The position numbers and the translations under genes are program-made. This document shows positions 50,604 through 59,538 of a stretch of 64,000 bases of DNA, piece by piece. Under the pieces are notes generated by a model. That model had not been told where the DNA came from. It did no database searches and saw only the letters and a list, made by a program, of their open reading frames with translations. Position 1 is the first letter of the stretch. Every line of letters begins with the position of its first letter. Origin of the DNA: Epithemia pelagica (taxonomy: Eukaryota > Bacillariophyta > Bacillariophyceae > Surirellales > Surirellaceae); the NCBI GenBank assembly GCA_946965045.2, contig OX337235.1, positions 1,937,508 through 2,001,507 on the forward strand, in the 5' to 3' direction.

Positions 50604-53600
50604 CTGGCCCCTTGGCCCAGTTTGCATGCGGGACCACATGGCCGGTGCGCGAGTCGGCGACGGTGGAATTGCTCGTCTGTACCAAAGACTGAGCGAATCT
50701 CCACGCGTCTTGCGCGTCTGTGTCGTTCGTGAACGACTTTGTGTTTTCCAAAAACTTTCTCATTTCGTCTAAACGAGAGGGGTTGTTGTTTGCCACATAC
50801 TTAAAGATAAGTTCGATCTCCTGCATTGTAGTGGCAAAAAACTCGTGTTCGTCGTTTTCGAGGTTGTCATCGCTGCCGATCAGGGCCCGGGAGTGATCGT
50901 CGGAGTCGTCCGTGTCCATCCTGTCTACGGTCGATTGTTCGTCGTCTTCCTGTTCGGTGAGTGGTGCAAATTGGTTGCGTTTGGCTGCAGGTTTGGAGTC
51001 TTCTTCCTCTGGGTTTGGTGCATACGAGTTTGTTTGTGCGGCCACCGTCGTCCAGTCGGTTCCGTCCTCGTATGGGTCACTTTCTTCGTCTTCTGTTGGT
51101 TGCATGGCCGCGGCGCTTCGTTTGTTGGCCGGTGGGCTGGTGTTTGTCGGCGTACTTTGGTTGTTGGTGTGGTTGTTGTTGCTGTCTCCGGACGTCTCGT
51201 CGAGGTTGTTGTGTTTGCGACGGAGCAGACGGTTGGTGAAGGCTAGCAGCCTGTTGGTGTGGCTTGAGGAAGTTGGGGTTGTCGGGTTTTGGCCTGTGGT
51301 GGTCTGTCTTGGTGGTGTTGCCGCTACTGCCGCCAGAGTGGGGAGAAGAATGTTTTCAGGAAACTCTGGGTGCTGCCGGATGGTGTTTGTTGTTAACATG
51401 TGGGTGTCCGGTGTTTTTCGCAAATAAAGGGTGTAGAATTGCGGATCCGGATCTTCGTTCTCAAATTCTGGAAAAAGGGCCACGAATTCTCGGAGGTTTT
51501 GCAGGCGCTTCCAATCTCCGTCGGTTGCTTCTTGGTTGATTGGTTTAAGCTTGATTTTGACGCAAGCTCCGAAGAACTGGTCAATGTCCTTGATTGCCTC
51601 TAAGGTTGTTGTTTGATTGCTCTGAGAGGTTGGCATCGGGATGATTTGGATGTTATTCTTGCACCAAGCCAGCTCTGTGTTGCGGTTGGCGGATAGGTAG
51701 GCGTTGTAACTCCGAAGTAGTGCCTCAAAGTTGCTTTTGGACGAGGCTGTGATGTAAATTGCCGGTACTTGTCCGCGTTGTTTGTTTTTCAGCTCGCCGC
51801 TGAAAGTTCCAGCACGACAGCCGATGTGGTTGTAATAGTTCACGTGGTTCAACTTCCGAGGGAGGTGAGGGGTGAGGATGTTTTGGATGTCGGAGGACAG
51901 GTCCAAAGCTGCTCGACGGTGTTTGATTGTTTGAGCCGGCACCCCTACGACTATGCCGTAGGTGTCGCTCGTGCGGTTGTTGCATGCTGGTTGGTAGACG
52001 TTGATCTGGTCGTACCGTGGGTATATCGTTGGGTTGGATTGGCGGGTGCCTGGGCGAAGGATTGTTTGGGACCCGTGCTCGTCGTAGGAAAAGTCGTCGT
52101 TGTGGTGTTTATGCCACATTTGCAAGACAAAGCGAAGACCTTGTTCGAAGAAAACACCGGTGTCGAATGCGTCGTTCGCTGGAGCTGAGGAGAGGGTGAC
52201 ATGGAAGGTGGATGTGTGTCCACTTCCCTTGTTGGATCGGTTTTGGTTGTCTGTGCCACGGAGGGGGCGACTGGGAGACTGTTTCGTTTCAAGGAAGTCC
52301 ACGGAGTGGACCTGTAGCCACATGGGCTCCTCCCTCTTGCTGTGGTGGAAGAAAACGTCGTTGGATTGCGTTTTCAAAGCTTGTTCTGTGAGTCGCGGGA
52401 GAGTGGACTCGATCTCGTGGTTGTGGTGGTGGTTCACTGCCACGTGGAGGTGGAACAGGAAGGACGGTTCGGGAGACTGGGGACGTTTCGCCACTTTCGG
52501 TTTCCTGTAAGGGTTTGTCACGGGCGTGCCTTTCTCGTTGCCGTTGGGTTTGGTGGTTGAGTTGTCGTCGCTCGTCGGGGTTTTGTTGTTGGTGGGTTGC
52601 GTTTCCTTGGTTCCTTGAGTGCCTTCGTCCGTGTTTTGTTCGTCGGTGGTGTCGATTTGGTTGGGCTCGTTGTTGGTGGATTCGGTGGTGGTGTTGTCGT
52701 TGTTGGTGTTGTCGTGGTGGTCGTTGGTGTTCTTTTTTTCTGTGTTTTTTGGTTGTTCTTTTTTTCTGTGTTTTTTTTCGTTATTGGCAATGTTTCCTTT
52801 CTTGTTGTTGTCGTTGGTGGTTGGTTTGGTTGTCTTACGGTCCGGGGTGATGGCGGTGGTGCCGTGGATGGTAGTGGCGACGAGAGGGATGGGTCCGAGG
52901 GCGGAGGAGGTGATTTTTGCCCGGGTCGAGCGACGGCCGGCGGAAGGTTTGGAGTGGACTTGCATCTTGGTCGGTTGTTGCTGTTTGCGGTGCTGGTCGG
53001 CTGGAGGAGGCTCCCTGTGGAAAACTCTGTTTCCACTGTATTTGTGGGGAGGGCATTTTGTCGTTTTGTTGGTTTGGGTCATTGTGAGTTGGAGGATGAC
53101 TCGCCGTAGGGCATTGTCTAACTGTTTCGTTTTGGGGATCTTGGGCCTTGGGCAGCTGGGTTTGGTGGTGTTGGGTGACGGCATTGGGTCTGATACGGGC
53201 TCGGTGGCGGTATTTGTTGTTGTGGTCGTGTGGCTTTGCCGGAAGTGTTCCACTCCTGGTGGCGGGCGGGGGAGTGCCTGTTGGTGTCTTGCTCTGCCGA
53301 CGTGGCCTGGTTCTTCGTTGCTGTCGTCGTGTCTTCGAGCTTGAGGTGTTGGTGCTGGGAGGTGGTCTGGCAGGGTCATCCGCTTGGTCCGTTCGGTCAT
53401 CCTTTCGGTTGGGTTGGTCATCCTTTCGGTTGGTTCAGTCATCCGTTTGTTGGGCTTGGTTTCGGTCCGGGGGCCTGTTGGATTGGTGTTGTTGTTACAC
53501 CGTAGCAGTCGCTGAGGGTCTGTGTTTCCGTTGGAAGTCGCTTGTTCGGCCAGCGGTGGGTTCTGAGTTGTACCATGGTGGCGGGGGAAACGTGTAACGG

Positions 53601-53799
53601 CGTTGTGAGGTTTGTTTTGTTTGTTTTTCCTGAGACCATGGAGAGATTCCATGGTCCATGTTGCGGTCGCCATGCGTTGCATGTGTTGCCAACCGATGGG
53701 CGGGGGTGGATTGGCGTTGTTTCGGCAGTTGGGTCGTGGTTCGGCCATGGGAATTTTCTTGGCCAATATGGCCCATGGCGGGTCCGCGTCGCGCTCCAT
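50596..53799 (-). CDS. Retrotransposon ORF1 (gag-like), 1,067 aa, intact
   Basis: ATG start at 53,799 and one unbroken frame, in contrast to the damaged ORF2. Residues 1-350 are rich in N, T, P, Q and K, including a degenerate heptad array of the type ERMT-x-PT near 130-160. The middle (about 440-790) looks folded: PSFLFHLHVAVNHHH, FHVTLSSAPANDAFDTGVFF, LRFVLQMWHKHHNDDFSYDE and IKDIDQFFGACVKIKLKP. The last 230 residues are acidic and asparagine-rich. There is no CCHC knuckle and no enzymatic motif. By position this should be the RNA-binding or chaperone protein of the element. It resembles no host protein that I recognise. Long frames also exist on the opposite strand here, but they are explained by the G/T-rich complement. 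Confidence 0.72.
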   Translation of the reverse strand: MERDADPPWAILAKKIPMAEPRPNCRNNANPPPPIGWQHMQRMATATWTMESLHGLRKNKQNKPHNAVTRFPRHHGTTQNPPLAEQATSNGNTDPQRLLRCNNNTNPTGPRTETKPNKRMTEPTERMTNPTERMTERTKRMTLPDHLPAPTPQARRHDDSNEEPGHVGRARHQQALPRPPPGVEHFRQSHTTTTTNTATEPVSDPMPSPNTTKPSCPRPKIPKTKQLDNALRRVILQLTMTQTNKTTKCPPHKYSGNRVFHREPPPADQHRKQQQPTKMQVHSKPSAGRRSTRAKITSSALGPIPLVATTIHGTTAITPDRKTTKPTTNDNNKKGNIANNEKKHRKKEQPKNTEKKNTNDHHDNTNNDNTTTESTNNEPNQIDTTDEQNTDEGTQGTKETQPTNNKTPTSDDNSTTKPNGNEKGTPVTNPYRKPKVAKRPQSPEPSFLFHLHVAVNHHHNHEIESTLPRLTEQALKTQSNDVFFHHSKREEPMWLQVHSVDFLETKQSPSRPLRGTDNQNRSNKGSGHTSTFHVTLSSAPANDAFDTGVFFEQGLRFVLQMWHKHHNDDFSYDEHGSQTILRPGTRQSNPTIYPRYDQINVYQPACNNRTSDTYGIVVGVPAQTIKHRRAALDLSSDIQNILTPHLPRKLNHVNYYNHIGCRAGTFSGELKNKQRGQVPAIYITASSKSNFEALLRSYNAYLSANRNTELAWCKNNIQIIPMPTSQSNQTTTLEAIKDIDQFFGACVKIKLKPINQEATDGDWKRLQNLREFVALFPEFENEDPDPQFYTLYLRKTPDTHMLTTNTIRQHPEFPENILLPTLAAVAATPPRQTTTGQNPTTPTSSSHTNRLLAFTNRLLRRKHNNLDETSGDSNNNHTNNQSTPTNTSPPANKRSAAAMQPTEDEESDPYEDGTDWTTVAAQTNSYAPNPEEEDSKPAAKRNQFAPLTEQEDDEQSTVDRMDTDDSDDHSRALIGSDDNLENDEHEFFATTMQEIELIFKYVANNNPSRLDEMRKFLENTKSFTNDTDAQDAWRFAQSLVQTSNSTVADSRTGHVVPHANWAKGPDE

Positions 53800-53857
53800 T
53801 GGCAGCGTGTCCCTGTCCGTGCGGTGTATGTTCGTTCCCGGAGGACGGCGTTTGGCT

Positions 53858-54007
53858 TACCCCCAAGCAGGGGTGAGTCCAGGTCGCACATAGGTCGTAC
53901 CTAAAGGTACATCCGTATACTCACCCCCTTGGCTCGACCACCCAAAATTGGCGATTTTCCGACATTGATACAAATTGCATTTTACCTCAACGCATCCACC
54001 ACGGTGC
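53858..54007 (+). repeat. Left terminal inverted repeat of the DNA transposon
   Basis: It pairs with 54,661-54,807 in reverse complement. It comprises a perfect 22-bp end, a variable stretch of about 35 bp containing a small GTACC/GGTAC hairpin, a perfect 29-bp block (ATCCGTATACTCACCCCCTT and nine more bases) and a looser part around GACATTGATACAAATT. Confidence 0.85.
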
Positions 54008-54137
54008 CAAACAAGTGAGGTCGATTGCATCTGCCATGAAGGTTCTCCAACCGCACCCAAGGCATTGTAAGCTGTCAAATACTACCGACAACACTTCTGC
54101 CTACTCGGTGGTGCATCCATTCCCCCTTTCACAGGCA

Positions 54138-54643
54138 TGGACCACCAGCAAGACAGCACATTTCGGAACAGTAACAAGGAAGGTGCAGCTCCATCGACTG
54201 CATCCGCAACCGGCTCTATTACATCCAGTGAACAAGTTCACCTACGCCGATAAGTCTCCATCGCAGGAGGAACCGGGCAGTGTTTTAAAATCGGATCCAG
54301 TGGTAGTGGAATTGTTGAAACAAGAAGAATGCCAAACAACGACAAATGGTACAGCGATACCACACACGGCAATCAAACGAAACGAAACGAAAGAAAGCCG
54401 CAAGCAAGTTCGGCCACAGGGGATGATGGTTCTTGTGACGAGGGGGATGAGGCCGAAACACAAGAACGTTCCCATTATAAAAGCAGCAACACACCCAATC
54501 CCCTTCAAAGAGACGACGGTAAACTTTTTAAGGAGCTGGTGGCTTCTCGGGCGGCCTGGAAGTCTTCCTTGGCGCCCGAAGCCACCCTATCGACATTCAT
54601 GGACTCTGCAAGTGATTTATGTGAAGAAGAAGACATGATGTAG
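54138..54643 (+). other. Possible gene fragment inside the DNA transposon
   Basis: Two stretches look more protein-like than chance. From ATG 54,138, 38 codons read MDHQQDSTFRNSNKEGAAPS and on to a stop. From 54,329, in another phase, 105 codons end in GKLFKELVASRAAWKSSLAP and an acidic tail EEEDMM. A third frame is open over 54,015-54,638. They could be remnants of a small element-borne gene or a captured host fragment joined by splicing, but no consistent intron was found. Confidence 0.25.
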
Positions 54644-54660
54644 GTCGTTTGGATACCACT

Positions 54661-54807
54661 GCACCTCCACCATGTGTGGAGGTAGAATGTGGTTTTTAGA
54701 AATTTGTATCAATGTCAAGAGCGACCAGGTCGAGCCAAGGGGGTGAGTATACGGATGCACATCGTGCATCCAATCACGCGTGACTGACTCACCCCTGCTT
54801 GGGGGTA
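54661..54807 (-). repeat. Right terminal inverted repeat of the DNA transposon
   Basis: Reverse-complement partner of the left repeat. Its variable stretch carries a perfect 8-bp-stem hairpin (GGATGCAC...GTGCATCC). The conserved end and the 29-bp inner block are likely transposase-binding sites. Confidence 0.85.
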
Positions 54808-54817
54808 GCGTTTGGCT

Positions 54818-55154
54818 ATTGTTGTTGTTATCGTCCTCAATGTGGTTCACTTCACAGTCTCTTTGTCTTCTATTACTCCACAGTCTCGAGCATTTCGATC
54901 GTTATCGTCGTGTCATCGTACTAGCGACAGAACTATCTACTCAAACGCGACTGAATACTCTTGACTGTGCGCTGCACGGCGCGCGCAGCTGAAAGGGATG
55001 GACGCAACCAGAATGAGTACGACGTTTTGATGTATAGTTTCTGGCTGGGCGCGGTTTTTCGCACTCACATTTTTACGCTGGGTTGATTACATTTTCCAAA
55101 AACAGCAGATGACCATAGGCAGTGGCACCACAACGTTCGAACTGGAAGAACAAC
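54818..55154. promoter_or_regulatory. Upstream region of the exostosin-like gene
   Basis: Between the DNA transposon and the ATG at 55,155. A GCGCGC-containing palindromic patch (CTGCACGGCGCGCGCAG, near 54,972) is the only notable feature. It may include the 5' end of retroelement copy 2. Confidence 0.35.
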
Positions 55155-56777
55155 ATGATGCAAAACCTGTGTAACTCCAAAATAGTCTTGATGGTGGGAT
55201 TGTGTTCCATGGCCACTCTATACCAGTTGAGCATTGCGTTCAACAGTGTGCTGGCCGCACCGGGACCGCCTCCTGAAACTCTTTGGGTCTCCTCCTGGTT
55301 ATCTGCCCAACAAGACGAAGAAGCGTCACTGCAAACTGCAGTGACGATAGAAAAAGAAGAAGATGCGACCATAGATACTCAGGAAGAGATACCAATTCAT
55401 TTTCAGCAGCGCAACATATCTGTAGCAAACCATCCAGAACTTTCAACCGTCACAGAAACCTCCATCCAACCAAAGAACGACGTCGAAGAAGTCATCACGA
55501 TATCTTCTTCTTCCCTCAATCTGACCTCCAGACCAAGACCATGGGTGATACCATCCCAATGCTTGAAGGTTTGCCGGATTACGGTCGATCCACGAACAGG
55601 TCGATTTCCCACTCGAGTGAATCCAAGAGGGCCGTATTTACTGTCCAATAGTGCCTATGGTGAACTTGCAGATATTGACTACAACAGTTGGGATGCGACT
55701 ACAAAATTGATGAATGTCAGCAAGGTCGACTTTTGGAATGACTGTCTCCCGCCTGTCGTCGTTATTTACTTGTATACCTCGCGTGATGTGAACGGGTTTT
55801 GGAAACAAATGACGAGACTACCCCACAACTTGAAACGACCCTACATTATCATTGCCACCGGGTGGGTCATTGACTTCTCGCTTAAATGGATACAGCCCAT
55901 TCTCAAGGATCCAAATCTTCTCCGCATATATGCCTCCAGCGTCGAAATCAAGCGCAAGGATCCATACCAGGTAGAGAAGGTATATACCATACCGCTGGGG
56001 TTGATTCGAGACCACGGAATGGATCAAGGCACTGGTCTCGTGAGTGCCATGACTTCTATACATCCTGTCAACCAAATCCACTCTGCTTCTGCTCCAAAGT
56101 ACGAGGATCCCTCCAAACCTCAGAGCGTACAACAACATTCCAAACTCTTGTTGGTCAATTTCTCTCCCCACAATTTCAAATCCAAGTTTCGAACGTTACC
56201 TTACAACCATTGTTGTAACAGCACCGAAACAGCTCGTCTCAACACCACTTGTACCGGTGGTGGATTTTATGATTTCACTTCGTATGGCTCCAGAAAATTC
56301 CTTCCTGCTGAATGGCGCAGAGCAAGTAGCTCCATTTATCGCACATGGTCCCAGCACAAATATACCGTGGCACCACGGGGGCAAAAAGTGGACTGCTATC
56401 GATTTTGGGAAAGCCTGTACGTGGGCTCGGTCCCCATTGTCTTGCGGAGACATGCATACTATCGCGACTTGTTGGAACGATTTTTTCATTTGGAAGAGAA
56501 AGATGCTCCCATTCTCTATGTAGACTCTTGGACGAACATTACCAAAGAGTTTTTGGAGGAACAGTGGCCTCGTTTCCAAGAAGTATTGTCACGACCCGAG
56601 TGGAACACATGGCCACCCAAGTATTTGACAATTGACTATGTCGAGAAGGAGATTCGTAAGGTCGTGGAGAATGCGTTTGAAACACGAAAAGACACACTTG
56701 CTCAAGAGGCGTCTCAATACTACGATCCAAAGGACCGTGATTGGTTCTGGAAAGATCGACGTAGGTGCCACCTGTAG
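55155..56777 (+). CDS. Exostosin-like glycosyltransferase (GT47-type), type II membrane, 540 aa
   Basis: The frame opens at a GTG (55,122); the first ATG is at 55,155. A membrane helix follows at about 9-29 (KIVLMVGLCSMATLYQLSIA), then a threonine/glutamate-rich stem, as in Golgi enzymes. The C-terminal domain has the exostosin-like donor-binding region YTVAPRGQKVDCYRFWESL, then YVGSVPIVLRR (about 402-432), where family members read [RK]YTF.P.G...DC.R.WE.L. An upstream part contains PYIIIATGWVIDFSLKWI and KLLLVNFSPHN. The enzyme probably adds a sugar to a protein or polysaccharide in the Golgi; the sugar cannot be read from sequence. Three or more N-glycosylation sites (NVSK, NSTE, NTTC) agree with a lumenal domain. 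Confidence 0.72.
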   Translation: MMQNLCNSKIVLMVGLCSMATLYQLSIAFNSVLAAPGPPPETLWVSSWLSAQQDEEASLQTAVTIEKEEDATIDTQEEIPIHFQQRNISVANHPELSTVTETSIQPKNDVEEVITISSSSLNLTSRPRPWVIPSQCLKVCRITVDPRTGRFPTRVNPRGPYLLSNSAYGELADIDYNSWDATTKLMNVSKVDFWNDCLPPVVVIYLYTSRDVNGFWKQMTRLPHNLKRPYIIIATGWVIDFSLKWIQPILKDPNLLRIYASSVEIKRKDPYQVEKVYTIPLGLIRDHGMDQGTGLVSAMTSIHPVNQIHSASAPKYEDPSKPQSVQQHSKLLLVNFSPHNFKSKFRTLPYNHCCNSTETARLNTTCTGGGFYDFTSYGSRKFLPAEWRRASSSIYRTWSQHKYTVAPRGQKVDCYRFWESLYVGSVPIVLRRHAYYRDLLERFFHLEEKDAPILYVDSWTNITKEFLEEQWPRFQEVLSRPEWNTWPPKYLTIDYVEKEIRKVVENAFETRKDTLAQEASQYYDPKDRDWFWKDRRRCHL

Positions 56778-56807
56778 AAATAATGAGCTTCGCGTAGTCT
56801 CACTTTG

Positions 56808-56831
56808 CGTGCATCTTCAGTAGCGCGAGGA
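56808..56831 (+). repeat. 24-bp direct repeat, copy 1
   Basis: CGTGCATCTTCAGTAGCGCG plus AGGA, repeated exactly at 56,867-56,890, 59 bp apart, just after the stop codon of the exostosin-like gene and in its 3' untranslated region. Confidence 0.85.
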
Positions 56832-56866
56832 TACTGGAAAGGGACGACAGTTAGTTCTCTTGTTGC

Positions 56867-56890
56867 CGTGCATCTTCAGTAGCGCGAGGA
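56867..56890 (+). repeat. 24-bp direct repeat, copy 2
   Basis: Second exact copy of the repeat at 56,808. The rest of the interval to 57,113 holds no gene and separates two converging genes. Confidence 0.85.
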
Positions 56891-57113
56891 CGGCAGTCAG
56901 CATGTTGTTTTCTTGCTGCCGCAGGTGAACAAGAACGGGCCCAACTTATCAAAACTTAGCTTCTGTGCAGGCAGGAGGACAAGATCGTGGACATGAAGAA
57001 CCAGAAGGTCACTAAGTGGGACGACGAGTGGATCTCAAGACCGAGAGAATGTGAAGACTAAAAGAAGACATAAATCCACCTTAAACGGTGCTTAACGACC
57101 GGGGACTGGGTTT

Positions 57114-58751
57114 TCAGTGTTGCTTAGACTTTGGTTTGTTCCAAGAAACCGAAGTCAAAAATGCCTTGACAGAAGCTCCCTTTAGTCTCTTTGCGGATAC
57201 ACTGCTCGATTTCTTGAGCAGTCTTGTTGCCGCTGGTTTCGGGCGGCGTTGGCGACTGCACCATGTGCAATAACCCACCTTCCAAAGGACCAACAAGAGC
57301 ATACCCATGAACACCAGGAGGACCAACACCACCAGTCTTGATCCACCTCTTATACGCATCATACGCATTTCCTCGTCGTCGTCGTCAAACTCGTCATATC
57401 TAAAATTGTTTTGTATCCATGACAGGAGGCCACTTTGTACATGTAGCTTCCATTCATCTTGCCAATCATGCACATGTCGCACAACTGCATGTCCGTGTTG
57501 ATGGGCCGAAAAATACAATCGATGAAACTGATTGGGACAAGAAAGTGGTGCACAAACACGGGTCTCCCAAAACTCTGCCAAGGCGGACAAGAGTAGTAAC
57601 CATTCTTCCTCACTATCTTGATGTGGTCTCGTCGTCGTTGTTGTCGTTGTCGAATTGGTGGTTGGTAGGACAAAACAGGTCTCAATTAGTTTGCGACAGC
57701 TTCGTTGTGCTTGCTTCATTTTCGATTGCGTACAAGGTTGTTGATGGGCTTGTTTCCACAATTGATTGGCCACAAGTATTCGATCATCGTTCCGTCGTCC
57801 CTCACTTCCTTTACCATAGTACGGCTCCAATGTCAAGGCCGTCTCATGACAGGTTGGTATCAAGAACGGACACCAGTCGGTGGCAGGACAAGTCCAGTGG
57901 TGGTTTAACGATCGGACCGAAGAATTTGAATGAGCAGTGGCGTCTGATTTTTCAATTACGGCTGACGCTGTTCTGTTGAGTTCCTCATCGTGGTCCAAAG
58001 GACTACTATCTCGACGCAAGCCAAATGAGTGTCGTGTCTTCATGTGTTGATCCAGGTAATATTGTGTAGAAAAGATTTTCTGGCATATTGTACACTGGTA
58101 CATGTGAGGGTTGCACGAATAGCCTTTTGTGGGGAGAGAAAGTAAGAACAGGTTGCTTGAACGATGCGAATGCAGTTGATGACCTTTGGTCCATTGACTG
58201 CGCAATTTTCTGGCATCCAACTTTTTGGAGTGTTGCATTTCCCAGCCCAGCACGTCATTTTCAGGATGTAACGGACAAGAAGGAACAACTGATCTAGAAG
58301 GGAGTAACCAAAGTAACAAGTCGACCACTGCCGTTGCATTGTCTTGCTGTGTCAGAAACGACCTGCCCTGAGACAACAATGAGTTTCCTTGTTTCGAGTA
58401 TAATGACAGAAAATGCACAAGGAGTTGATGTACTCGGAATCTTGCGGCTCGGCTCAAACGTGGATCGCAATCCTGAATCTTGCTCTCGTCCGTCGTGTCC
58501 AAGGACGAGAAAAGGTCGTCCTGCCCCTGGACGCCAAGTTCCGTAGCCAAGATCTTTGACCAAGAGGAGGTCGATGAACCCTGTTGCTGTTGTTTCTTTC
58601 TCCGCGAAGTGGATCTTTTTGTCGATCCTTCTGGCAATGATTCTGATGCGGACCTAACGGGGATGGTCTCCCAATTGTCGTTCTTCCTGTCGTTGAACTT
58701 CTCTTCAGTCATCGTAATCAATTGTTCTGTATCCTTGCTCCCCATTGTCAT
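57114..58751 (-). CDS. Single C2H2 zinc-finger protein with a C-terminal membrane helix, 545 aa
   Basis: ATG start at 58,751. One C2H2 finger lies near residues 220-242 (YQCTICQKIFSTQYYLDQHM, then KTRH). It is followed by cysteine-containing segments (HHWTCPATDWCPFLIPTCHE; CAPLSCPNQFH) that might bind further metal. After an acidic run (DEFDDDDEEMRMM) comes a hydrophobic helix at about 465-485 (LVVLVLLVFMGMLLLVLW) and a basic tail. A single finger plus a tail-anchored helix is unusual for a DNA-binding factor; it suggests a membrane-tethered regulator or an endoplasmic reticulum protein. No signal peptide. The family is not recognised. Confidence 0.68.
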   Translation of the reverse strand: MTMGSKDTEQLITMTEEKFNDRKNDNWETIPVRSASESLPEGSTKRSTSRRKKQQQQGSSTSSWSKILATELGVQGQDDLFSSLDTTDESKIQDCDPRLSRAARFRVHQLLVHFLSLYSKQGNSLLSQGRSFLTQQDNATAVVDLLLWLLPSRSVVPSCPLHPENDVLGWEMQHSKKLDARKLRSQWTKGHQLHSHRSSNLFLLSLPTKGYSCNPHMYQCTICQKIFSTQYYLDQHMKTRHSFGLRRDSSPLDHDEELNRTASAVIEKSDATAHSNSSVRSLNHHWTCPATDWCPFLIPTCHETALTLEPYYGKGSEGRRNDDRILVANQLWKQAHQQPCTQSKMKQAQRSCRKLIETCFVLPTTNSTTTTTTTRPHQDSEEEWLLLLSALAEFWETRVCAPLSCPNQFHRLYFSAHQHGHAVVRHVHDWQDEWKLHVQSGLLSWIQNNFRYDEFDDDDEEMRMMRIRGGSRLVVLVLLVFMGMLLLVLWKVGYCTWCSRQRRPKPAATRLLKKSSSVSAKRLKGASVKAFLTSVSWNKPKSKQH

Positions 58752-59538
58752 TGCGTGTGCTTTAGAGTTGCTCCGTGAATGTCAGTTGTTGGTTGACGGA
58801 CATGCAAAAAATGTCTCCCGACTCCCGAAAGCTATGATCCTATGAATGGTCTGTTTCCTAGCTACGGAAAGCTAGCTTTAACACCTCCATCGTAGCACCA
58901 TGGCCGTCGGTAAATCTGGAAACGTTACATCCGTGTTACAAGATGAAAAGATCAACTCACAGCGCTGACGAACGGAGTCATTAAGGATACTGAAAAGTTT
59001 CACGGCATCCATCCACAGAGCGGCATGAGCTCGAAACGTGATGAGGCGAGATAACCGCATCTCAAGCGAAAGGAATTGGAGTTCGCGTAGTGTTTTCAGG
59101 AATTATTGTGGGGAAAGTAGGTGTCCTTAAGACAGCAAGGATTCACGCTAGGTGCTTCCCTCAAAATTGAGCAAAGGGCCAATAGTGACAAATCAGTGTA
59201 GCCTTCCATGAAATTCGCGTGATCTTGGTCTGTGAGCAATATTTTGCTTGCGCAATACTATACCCTGAGAAGTGCATGTCTACGACTTTCGAGCTTGATC
59301 ACCATGATTTTCGCGATGAAGATATGGAAGATCCTTGATACTTTTGTGCATATACCCAGAACCGTCCATCCAATACGAGGTTTCAAAAAATGGAAACAGG
59401 TGACTTGTATACGAGACAGATTCCAATGGTGTGCAAGATTTCCCGATCAATCACGTCATCTATACCAATACAAATTGACCAAACCAGAACAATGCCGTTG
59501 ATAAATCTCGAGATTTGACTCATTCCATTCCCATCACA
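58752..59538. other. Intergenic, no gene seen
   Basis: Upstream region of the C2H2 gene and 3' region of the pseudouridine synthase gene. Short frames only; no RNA gene recognised. Confidence 0.4.

Larger units (their letters stand above)
46714..53857 (-). mobile_element. Two-ORF non-LTR retrotransposon with restriction-like endonuclease, copy 2
   Basis: A larger member of the family seen decayed at 8.6-10.8 kb. Reading leftward: 5' region (53,857-53,800), an intact gag-like ORF1 (53,799-50,596) and ORF2 (50,603-46,714) with two zinc fingers, RT and a C-terminal endonuclease. Endonuclease placed after the RT, plus upstream C2H2 fingers, matches R2/NeSL/CRE-like elements, although those with a separate ORF1 are a minority. 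ORF2 has three frameshifts and two TAG stops, so the copy cannot move by itself. The 5' side directly abuts the DNA transposon at 53,858; whether the element continues past 54,817 is not clear. No poly(A) or clear target duplication was found at the 3' end. The sense strand is C/A-rich and G-poor, unlike neighbouring genes. Confidence 0.8.
53858..54807. mobile_element. 950-bp Mutator-like non-autonomous DNA transposon
   Basis: Both ends start with the same 22 bases, TACCCCCAAGCAGGGGTGAG plus TC, in inverted orientation. The inverted repeats stay recognisable for about 150 bp. The element is flanked by a perfect 10-bp direct repeat, GCGTTTGGCT (53,848-53,857 and 54,808-54,817), which fits a target-site duplication. 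Long terminal inverted repeats with 9-10 bp duplications are the hallmark of Mutator-like elements; hAT and P elements make 8-bp duplications and shorter repeats. No transposase is encoded, so it depends on an enzyme elsewhere. The duplication and 22-bp ends are perfect, so the insertion is not old. It landed next to the 5' end of retroelement copy 2. Confidence 0.85.

Noticed and set aside
52597-53344. Long hydrophobic frames on the + strand opposite retrotransposon ORF1
   Set aside because: They are the G/T-rich complement of a C/A-rich gene; valine, cysteine, tryptophan and leucine excess follows from base composition, and no membrane protein pattern is present.
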